NCBI GenBank assembly: GCA_003242205.1
Contig: QGUR01000048.1
Coordinates: 1 to 18,770 of the forward strand
Length of the DNA: 18,770 nt
Direction: 5' to 3'
DNA from: Chloroflexota bacterium
Lineage (GTDB): Bacteria; Chloroflexota; Anaerolineae; Aggregatilineales; Phototrophicaceae
Made by a program: the position numbers and the translations under genes. The notes beneath the pieces were generated by a model. The model had not been told where the DNA came from. It saw nothing but the letters and a program-made list of their open reading frames with translations, and ran no database searches. Of this stretch, positions 12,531-18,770 are shown piece after piece (positions within the stretch are counted from its first letter, which is position 1; the number at the start of each line of letters is the position of its first letter).

Positions 12531-15506
12531 TCAGACCATCAAGGCTTCGGGTTGCAGCGGCAGGCGGATGATGAAGATGCTGCCTTCACCGAGTGTGCTG
12601 CGCGCCGTGAGTTTCCCCTGATGCAGAGCGACTATTTTCGACGCAATCGCCAGCCCTAGCCCCGCCCCACCGCTCGCGTTGGAGCGCGATTTGTCGACGC
12701 GATAGAAACGCTCGAAAATCCGGTCCAGATCATCGGGCTTTATACCAATCCCCGTATCCTCAACTTCAATGCATATCGCATCGTCATCGAGGCGCGTTCT
12801 GACGTCGATCGTGCCGCCGGTTTCCGTGTACTGAATAGCGTTGCTGATGATATTGCCGATCGCCTCGCTGAGCCGGAAGGCGTCGGCATTGAGCAGCGGC
12901 AGGTCAGGATCGAACGCCATCGTGACCGCGATGCCCTTGGCGGATGCGGCTGGCTGGTGCGCGTTGCACAGGTTTTCGACCAGCATGTTAACGTCGACCG
13001 GCGCGCGATTGAGATCGGCCATACTGTCGAGGCGCGTCATGGTGAGCAACTGGTCGACCAGCCGGGTAAGGTGAGTAACCTGCCGTTCCATTTCGGCAAG
13101 GCGCAACTCGAAGTGTGCAGACTCTGGCGAGCGCCGGATCAGATAGAGATTGGTGTTCAGGATCGACAGCGGCGTGCGGAAATCGTGCGAGGCGTCGCGC
13201 ATGAAATTGCCCAGTAGCGTGACCTTCTCGCGTTCCAGCGCCAGTTCCAGATTGCGCTGTTCCAGTTGCTTGCGCTCGGTAATGTCTATGCCGGAAGCGA
13301 CAATCAGCGCAACCTCTCCCTTTTCATCGCGCAGCACATTATTGGTCCACTCGATCAGGCGCAGGCTGCCATCCTTCAGTCTCCAGTGATTGGTGTGCGT
13401 GTTGGGAAAGGTGACCTTATCGAGAAGACCAAGCGCCCGTTTCACGCCTTCGACATCCTGAGGCAGAAGGAGTGTTTCCCAGAGGGTCTTGCCGATAAGC
13501 TCCTCGCTGCTATAGCCGGTCAGGTTCTCGCAGGCGCGATTGATGCTGACGAACCGGCCCTCACGGTCCACAACGCTGATGATCGCCGCGGCGGTGCTGA
13601 AAATCGTGGCAATGAAATCGCGCTCGGTTTTTAAGGCCAGTTCGGCCAGCCGCTGTTCGTGAATGTCGCGGCCTATGGCCTGATATTCGACCACCTGACC
13701 GGTTTCGGCGCGGATTGGGCGGTCGGTCCACTCCAGCCAGCGGAAATCTCCGCCGGATCGCGCCGCCTGTTCGACATAGGTATGGCTTTCTATTTCGCCC
13801 CGCGCGAATGCGCCGAGCGCTTCCCTGATCATCTCGTGATTGCCCGGCTCGTGCAGACTCAGGAACGAATGCCCCAGCAGTTCCTCGCGTGGTTTGCCGA
13901 AATAGCGGCAGCAGGCATCATTGACGAAAGTCAGCGTGAAATCCGGCAGGTAGCGGCAGATCAGTTCGGTCTGGTTTTCGACCACCGCCCGGTAACGGCG
14001 CTCGCTGGCGCGCAGTTCGGCTTCCACGCGCCGCCGTTCTTCAAGCTCACGCCGGGCGCTGGAGTACAGCCGGGCGTTGTCGAGCGCAATTGAAACCAGT
14101 TCGCCAAGCCGGGCAAGCAGATCGACCTCGTGGCGGTCAAACTGGTGTTCTTCATCGCTGTGCGCCACGCCGAGCACGCCCACCACCTGATCGCCGGATC
14201 TGATCGGAACGCCGAGGACTGCGCGCACACCGGCCCGGGCATACTCGGTTATATGCTGAGGCCAGTTTTGATAATCGTTGACTACAACAGGTTGCCCCGT
14301 GCGCCACACCTCGCCGGCCACGCCCTTATCCAGCCCCGATCTGGCATGATAGCTGACAAATGGCATGGTGCTGAGGAAGCCGTTCATCTCCCCGTCCCCG
14401 ACGTGATCGTCTGGCAGCAGGTGAATAAACGCGTCGTCCGCATGCATCAGCCGTTTTGCCTGCTCCAGTAGCGTATTCAGCAATTCATCGGGGTCGAGGC
14501 GGTTCATTAACGCGGGCGTGATTTCGCTGAGCGCCGTCAGATATTGATTGTGCTGGCGTAGCTTCTGTTCGGCCTGCAGGCGCTCGGTGATATCCTGCGC
14601 GACGCCCATCGTCTGGATGACATAGCCATCGGCATCGCGGGCAAAGACGCGTTCGCGGGCCGAGAACCAGCGCCACTCGCCGTTTTTATGCCGCAGACGA
14701 AATGTGAACTCGCACAGTTCATCATCTCCGGCCTGGGCCAGCTCTTGCAACCAGCCATCAAGCTGGCGAAGGTCGTCCGGATGCGCCAGCCGGTTAAACC
14801 AATTGGAGTACATGGCCTGCAGTTCGTGGCTGGAATAGCCCAACAGCCGCTGCATGGCCTCGATGTTGGCATAAGCGTAGGTATCGGAGCGGAGATTGTA
14901 GACATAGATGATGTCGGGAGCGGTATCCGCCACCTGCTGGATAAACCGCTCATTAGCTTCCAACCGCCGTTCGCGTTCCTTCAGTTCGGTGATATCGCGC
15001 GAGATACCAACCATGCCAACAATCTCGCCATTGTCGTCACGCAGCGGCACTTTGCTGCTAAGCATCCAGACATGCCTGCCATCGGCCAGCCGGAGAAACT
15101 CTTCTCTATTGATCAGCGGATTGCCCGTCATCATCATGGATTGTTCGTCGGCATACAGGCGTGCAGCCAGATTGTACGGAAAGACATCAAAGTCTGTCCG
15201 GCCGATCAAGTCTTCCGGCTTCCATCCAAGCGCCGCCGCATGGGCCGCGCTGTTGGCCAGAAACCGGCTTTGCCGGTCCTTGATGTAGATGAATTCGGGG
15301 ATATGTTCCAGCGCCGTGTTGATGAGCTGGGCATGACGTCTGTGTTCAGCCTCAGCCTGTTTGGCAGCACGCTTCAACTGATCCAGTTCGGCAAGCAGAC
15401 ACTGGTAATCTTCATGTGCCCGGCGCGCGGAGGGAAAAAGCCGGAAGCCGATAGCCTGCCCAAACCGGGATAATCGAATACGCGCGGATTGAAAGTAATC
15501 CATCAT
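12531..15506 (-). CDS. Multi-PAS/GAF soluble histidine kinase
   Basis: Sensor kinase of 991 residues without an apparent membrane segment, so probably cytoplasmic. Order: coiled coil (about 30-60), PAS1 (63-178; ..EFIYIKDRQSRFLANSAAHAAALGW..GISRDITELKERE), PAS2 (188-315; ..LLGYSSHELQAMY..RLRHKNGEWRWFSARERVF), GAF (about 330-480; ..DDAFIHLLPDD.., ..VLGVPIRSGDQVVGVLGVAHS), PAS3 (503-620), PAS4 (630-748), then HisKA with H774 in SHDFRTPL, and HATPase_c with N889 (NIISNAIQYTETGG), the DTGIGI box (917-922) and GGAGLGLA (946-953). There is no receiver domain in the protein and no response regulator gene in the window, so it is an orphan here. The four-sensor layout suggests integration of several cytoplasmic signals, such as redox, light or small ligands; nothing identifies them. 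Start is ATG 15506 or the adjacent 15503; the ribosome binding site is weak. Confidence 0.95.
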   Translation of the reverse strand: MMDYFQSARIRLSRFGQAIGFRLFPSARRAHEDYQCLLAELDQLKRAAKQAEAEHRRHAQLINTALEHIPEFIYIKDRQSRFLANSAAHAAALGWKPEDLIGRTDFDVFPYNLAARLYADEQSMMMTGNPLINREEFLRLADGRHVWMLSSKVPLRDDNGEIVGMVGISRDITELKERERRLEANERFIQQVADTAPDIIYVYNLRSDTYAYANIEAMQRLLGYSSHELQAMYSNWFNRLAHPDDLRQLDGWLQELAQAGDDELCEFTFRLRHKNGEWRWFSARERVFARDADGYVIQTMGVAQDITERLQAEQKLRQHNQYLTALSEITPALMNRLDPDELLNTLLEQAKRLMHADDAFIHLLPDDHVGDGEMNGFLSTMPFVSYHARSGLDKGVAGEVWRTGQPVVVNDYQNWPQHITEYARAGVRAVLGVPIRSGDQVVGVLGVAHSDEEHQFDRHEVDLLARLGELVSIALDNARLYSSARRELEERRRVEAELRASERRYRAVVENQTELICRYLPDFTLTFVNDACCRYFGKPREELLGHSFLSLHEPGNHEMIREALGAFARGEIESHTYVEQAARSGGDFRWLEWTDRPIRAETGQVVEYQAIGRDIHEQRLAELALKTERDFIATIFSTAAAIISVVDREGRFVSINRACENLTGYSSEELIGKTLWETLLLPQDVEGVKRALGLLDKVTFPNTHTNHWRLKDGSLRLIEWTNNVLRDEKGEVALIVASGIDITERKQLEQRNLELALEREKVTLLGNFMRDASHDFRTPLSILNTNLYLIRRSPESAHFELRLAEMERQVTHLTRLVDQLLTMTRLDSMADLNRAPVDVNMLVENLCNAHQPAASAKGIAVTMAFDPDLPLLNADAFRLSEAIGNIISNAIQYTETGGTIDVRTRLDDDAICIEVEDTGIGIKPDDLDRIFERFYRVDKSRSNASGGAGLGLAIASKIVALHQGKLTARSTLGEGSIFIIRLPLQPEALMV

Positions 15507-15521
15507 CTCGTTTAGAAACTA

Positions 15522-15550
15522 ATTTAATGTTGCTGCCTGAACAGTGTAAA
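15522..15550 (-). promoter_or_regulatory. Candidate promoter of the histidine kinase gene
   Basis: Minus-strand TTTACA (15545-15550, 5/6) and TTAAAT (15522-15527, 4/6) with a 17-base spacer. The predicted start near 15515 leaves only about 9 leader bases before ATG 15506. Confidence 0.45.
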
Positions 15551-15673
15551 ACAAGTCTACGATCTTATCGCATAATTCTAACGTTTAACTTCAGGTAGCG
15601 TGGCCTATGCCCCACTGCCCACAGCCGCTATACTACGCCCCGGTTTATCGTAACAAGCACTCTGGAAACGGAT

Positions 15674-17602
15674 ATGCCTCTTTTCACCATTTTCATTCTC
15701 AGCGCGGTGATCATCGGCGCAGGAGCGCTTCTGGCTCCCGCCTGGCCAACCGAGCAACCACGCATCGGCCTGGCGTCCGCACTGGCGCTCGGACTGGTGA
15801 CGGGCGGAGCCGTTTTCTGGGCTATGCTCTTTGGCTGGGATACGCTGGTTATCGACTACCTGCTGTTTGCGCTGGTGACGACCATCTTCCTCGGCGGCAC
15901 GCTTACGTTCGGCCAGAAACGCGCCGAAGCGCGCGGCATTGCTCTGGCCGATTTTCAGGAAGGCTGGCCCGGCCCGCGCGACCTGCTGTTTTTCGGCGTA
16001 GCCGCGCTGGTCTTTATCATTCCACCAATCGTACTGCCAGTTCCGCTCGATACCGATGCTCAAGGGTTCGGCTATCTGGCGCTGATGGCGCGGCTTGGTG
16101 GCGGCTTCGACACGCTTGCGCCGTTTCGCCCGGAAATCACCTATCTCTATTCGCCCGGCTTTACAGCCTTCACCGCCTATCTCAGCCAGCAACTTGGACA
16201 GGGGCTGCACGAGATCCAGTTCGGCACTGCGGCGGTGCTCGGCTTTCTGCTCGTCCTGCTGGCTTACGACTTCGGAACGGAGATTCAGGACAAGCGACTG
16301 GGCAGGGCCATGGCCGTCGCCATGCTCGGTGGGCTGGGCCTGTTCACCGCCTACATGGATTCGCACTTCACCACACTGATGGCTCTGGTTTTCGCGCTGG
16401 CCGCGCTGATCTATGCCATCCGTTATCTGCGTCATGGTCTGGTGGGAGATGCCGTTGCCGGCGGCCTGATGCTCGGCGCGGTCGTGCTATCGCATCCCGA
16501 TACGACGATCATCCTCGGATTGGGTTACGTTCCCTGGCTGCTGACGATGTGGCTTGGCCGGGAACGCCCGACGACGCGCCGCTGGCTTGTGCTGGCGTTT
16601 GGTATTCCGGCTGTTGCCCTGCTTGGTATCGCGCCATGGTTGCTGAACATGCGCGACCTGCTCGGTTCGGACATCGTTTCCCCGTTCGAACGCGATCCGG
16701 AACACTGGCGCGTCATGGTGCTCTATCACGGCGTGCTGATCGTGCCGCTTGCTCTGGCCGGAGCCGTCGTGGGCCTGCGGGCGCGAAGGCAGGAAGCGCT
16801 GCTGGCGGCGGGCTGGCTGCTGCTGGTCTTCGACTTTTCCACAACGGGCATTCTGGCTCAGCTCGCGCCCGACCTGCTCGCGCCGGTTTTACGCTATGAC
16901 TATCCGTTCAGCATTGCATGGCACGGCCCGATCATTCCCTACACGATCCTCGGCGGTATCGGGCTTCTATGGCTGTGGAACCGGCTTGGCGCGCGCGTCG
17001 ATGCCGCTTTGCACCGCTACGCCTATGTGCTGGGCGGCGGGCTGGCGCTGGCGGCGGTGCTGGCGCTGATCTTCAACGGCGCGCTGCTGGCAGCGACTCG
17101 CGACCGGCTCGGATTTTATGGCGCGTTTTCCTCGCATGACGACGTACAGGCCATGCTCTGGCTGAAGAATAATACGCCCGCGAATACCCGCGTGCTGAAC
17201 CACCCCGGCCCGCACGAGGGCGACTGGGTTCCCGTGATCGCCGAGCGCGACAGCGTGTATTTCCGGCCACAGCCATTCTTCCGCGGCGATGAAGATGCTC
17301 TGGCCGAACAGGAACGGCTGCGCGCCTTCTGGGAAGACCCGGCGGACAGCGCGAACGCGACCTTGCTGGAAGCCGCGGGCATCGGGTATGTGATCGTGCC
17401 CCAGATTCTGACCAACCCGGAAAGCGCGCTCACGCAGTTCCGTTGGGCGCCGCCGTTTACAGACACGATAGAAGCGCGTTCCTCGGTGGCGGATGCGCCG
17501 TATCTGGAGCTTGTATTTGACGCCAACGGCGCACAGGTGTATGAATTTAAGGGCGCGGGCACGTCATCGGCCTCGGACGAGACGGCGCTCGCGCCTGTGT
17601 AA
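15674..17602 (+). CDS. Polytopic GT-C-like membrane glycosyltransferase (putative)
   Basis: Large integral membrane protein of 642 residues with roughly twelve hydrophobic helices up to about residue 475 and an extracytoplasmic C-terminal domain (about 485-640). The layout resembles GT-C enzymes, which use a lipid-linked sugar donor outside the membrane: the first large loop has an acidic motif PLDTDAQGFGYLALMARLGGGFDTLAPFRPEITYLYSPGF, where the DTD near the membrane would be the candidate catalytic acid and the YLYSPGF segment resembles the YxYPPGF region of GT39/ArnT-like proteins. The tail starts AMLWLKNNTPANTRVLNHPGPHEGDWVPVIAERDSVYF, a Rossmann-like soluble part seen in this type of protein. 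No characterised homologue can be named. The start ATG has only a weak ribosome binding site (GGAAACGG). It is followed after 67 bases by the amidase gene on the same strand. Confidence 0.65.
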   Translation: MPLFTIFILSAVIIGAGALLAPAWPTEQPRIGLASALALGLVTGGAVFWAMLFGWDTLVIDYLLFALVTTIFLGGTLTFGQKRAEARGIALADFQEGWPGPRDLLFFGVAALVFIIPPIVLPVPLDTDAQGFGYLALMARLGGGFDTLAPFRPEITYLYSPGFTAFTAYLSQQLGQGLHEIQFGTAAVLGFLLVLLAYDFGTEIQDKRLGRAMAVAMLGGLGLFTAYMDSHFTTLMALVFALAALIYAIRYLRHGLVGDAVAGGLMLGAVVLSHPDTTIILGLGYVPWLLTMWLGRERPTTRRWLVLAFGIPAVALLGIAPWLLNMRDLLGSDIVSPFERDPEHWRVMVLYHGVLIVPLALAGAVVGLRARRQEALLAAGWLLLVFDFSTTGILAQLAPDLLAPVLRYDYPFSIAWHGPIIPYTILGGIGLLWLWNRLGARVDAALHRYAYVLGGGLALAAVLALIFNGALLAATRDRLGFYGAFSSHDDVQAMLWLKNNTPANTRVLNHPGPHEGDWVPVIAERDSVYFRPQPFFRGDEDALAEQERLRAFWEDPADSANATLLEAAGIGYVIVPQILTNPESALTQFRWAPPFTDTIEARSSVADAPYLELVFDANGAQVYEFKGAGTSSASDETALAPV

Positions 17603-17669
17603 CCGCGCCATCGTTTGAGAACATTCCGCGCCGGAAACGAACGATACCTTTGCAGGGCAGGAGCCGTAC

Positions 17670-18764
17670 ATGCCGGATGACGACCACATCTATCGCGACT
17701 CCGACGACGAGCATACGGAGCCGCGAAGGGCCGATCAGCCGGGCCCTGGCACGGACAACATTCCCGCCTCTGTCGCCTTCATGGAGCTGATGCGGCAGGC
17801 GGCGGCGAAATCCAGACCACAGCCAAGCATCTGGGCAGATCCGGGCACGCCCGCGCGTCCGCGTGCGGGCAAGCGCTATATCCGTCCCCTCACCGACGCT
17901 CCGGAAGAACCGCCAGCGCAGCCCGCGCCCGTCGAAACGACTGCCAGCGGATCGCCACCACCGCCGCCGTCACACTACGAAGCCGCGCTGCAGGAACAGC
18001 GCATTCGCCGCATCAAACGGCGGGAGATACGCCGCCGTCGCCGAACGGTTGGCGTGTTTGGCGGCCTGATTCGTTCGGTGATTGTGGTCGTGGCCGCGGC
18101 AGTGATCATGGCGACGATCTTTACGATCTGGACACCGACCGCCTTTCTTTCCAATAACGTGCGCGAAGAACTGAGCGTCGCCATAGCGACCAGCATCGTC
18201 ACCGTCCAGCCCACGGCGCTACCGACGCCCAATTTCCTGCGCCGGATCGGGATTGTCTCAGGTCATCGAGGGCCAGAAAACGACCCCGGCGCGGTGTGCC
18301 CGGATGGGCTGACCGAGGCCGAGATCAATTTCAATGTGGCGCAGCTTGTGGTGCGTAACCTGCGCGGGCGCGGCTATACGGTTGACCTGTTGGATGAGTT
18401 CGATCCACGGCTGGACGGTTATCAGGCCGCGGCGCTGGTTTCGATTCACGCCAACACCTGCCAGACATGGCCGAATGGCGAAGTCGTCTCCGGTTATCTG
18501 ATTGCGGCGGCAGCGGCGCGTATCACCGCGCGCGGCAACGATCAGGTGCTGGTCGATTGCATTGACCGCCATTATGCCGCCGCGACCGGATTGCAGAAAC
18601 GCGAGGGCGTAACGGTCGATATGACCGATTACCATACCTTCCGCGAGATCGACCCATTCACGCCCGCCGCGATCATCGAGCTGGGCTTTATGCTGGTTCT
18701 TTATACCAATCGGACGTTGCGGAGGATAGAAAGGGTGTGTATTTGGGGGTGTGCGGGGTCTTAA
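17670..18764 (+). CDS. TM-anchored N-acetylmuramoyl-L-alanine amidase (Amidase_3), disturbed 3' end
   Basis: Zinc amidase that cleaves the bond between MurNAc and L-Ala of peptidoglycan, acting outside the membrane. The N-terminal 130 residues are acidic, then Pro-rich and disordered (PPPPPS 96-101), ending in a strongly basic RIRRIKRREIRRRRR (111-125) before a membrane helix (about 132-153). By the positive-inside rule the N-terminus is cytoplasmic. The catalytic domain has H199 (IVSGHRG), E216 (GLTEAEINF) and H260 (VSIHANT) as expected zinc ligands, and E337 (IIELGFM) as the catalytic Glu. The residues after 343 (LYTNRTLRRIERVCIWGCAGS) do not look like the family; another frame, open to the window edge, fits better, so a one-base error near 18690-18710 is likely. 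AGGAG lies 6 bases before the ATG. Confidence 0.85.
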   Translation: MPDDDHIYRDSDDEHTEPRRADQPGPGTDNIPASVAFMELMRQAAAKSRPQPSIWADPGTPARPRAGKRYIRPLTDAPEEPPAQPAPVETTASGSPPPPPSHYEAALQEQRIRRIKRREIRRRRRTVGVFGGLIRSVIVVVAAAVIMATIFTIWTPTAFLSNNVREELSVAIATSIVTVQPTALPTPNFLRRIGIVSGHRGPENDPGAVCPDGLTEAEINFNVAQLVVRNLRGRGYTVDLLDEFDPRLDGYQAAALVSIHANTCQTWPNGEVVSGYLIAAAAARITARGNDQVLVDCIDRHYAAATGLQKREGVTVDMTDYHTFREIDPFTPAAIIELGFMLVLYTNRTLRRIERVCIWGCAGS

Positions 18765-18770
18765 AAAAAA

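Noticed and set aside
14688..15473. 261-residue plus-strand frame opposite the kinase PAS domains
   Set aside because: Antisense to clear PAS domains; no independent start signal or domain.
15607..16899. 430-residue plus-strand frame overlapping the GT-C-like gene
   Set aside because: Arg/Ala/Gly-rich with no hydrophobic pattern; the other frame encodes a well-formed polytopic membrane protein.
1..18770. tRNA, rRNA, CRISPR, transposon or prophage features
   Set aside because: No cloverleaf, regular repeat-spacer pattern, transposase or integrase motif was found by reading both strands; gaps between genes are all below 300 bases.

Overview
The window looks like a GC-rich bacterial chromosome segment, most likely from an uncultured member of the Chloroflexota. 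That is an inference from the gene mix (a GerMN-type lipoprotein, a standalone RRM RNA-binding protein, a NodU/CmcH carbamoyltransferase, large GT-C-like membrane enzymes, a TM-anchored MurNAc amidase) and codon style, not from a marker gene. No rRNA, tRNA, CRISPR array, transposase or phage gene was seen. Both edges cut genes: a glycosyltransferase lacks its N-terminal half on the left, and a MurNAc-L-alanine amidase has a disturbed 3' end on the right, where the sequence ends in A8 and looks like a contig end.

Layout. 1-809 (+): 3' part of a GT4 glycosyltransferase, convergent with a GerMN lipoprotein (823-1383, -). Upstream of the lipoprotein on the minus strand are a LysE-type exporter (1460-2084, with an apparent one-base frameshift at its start) and a TipA-type MerR regulator (2181-2984). 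The regulator has a well-formed MerR-type promoter/operator (19-bp spacer carrying a dyad) and is followed by a terminator placed just before the exporter's ribosome binding site. A RimJ/RimL-like acetyltransferase (3176-3760, +) is divergent. An AT-rich control region, a structured leader, an RRM protein (4018-4335) and a strong intrinsic terminator follow. A membrane-anchored alpha/beta hydrolase (4414-5439, -) is divergent from a peptide/oligopeptide ABC importer block: binding protein (5676-7283), a hairpin-rich spacer, two permeases (7490-8434, 8444-9349), then a NUDIX-like protein (9361-9963). No transporter ATPase is present.

The right half holds a NodU-family carbamoyltransferase (10099-11826) behind a near-consensus sigma70 promoter, a Dps ferritin (11918-12472) with an extended -10 promoter, and a shared hairpin. 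A convergent 991-residue multi-PAS/GAF soluble histidine kinase (12531-15506, -) has no partner regulator in the window. Last come a GT-C-like polytopic membrane enzyme (15674-17602) and the anchored amidase (17670-18764).

Working together: the MerR/exporter pair is a plausible ligand-sensing efflux unit. The binding protein and two permeases form an incomplete peptide importer whose components may be set to different levels by the hairpin array. The last two genes are envelope-directed. I see no clear new multi-gene defence or biosynthetic system. The most interesting single points are the TipA-like regulatory site with its downstream terminator, the hairpin array in the transporter operon, the RRM leader, and a NUDIX protein that resembles the SMODS-associated NUDIX family but has no cyclase beside it.
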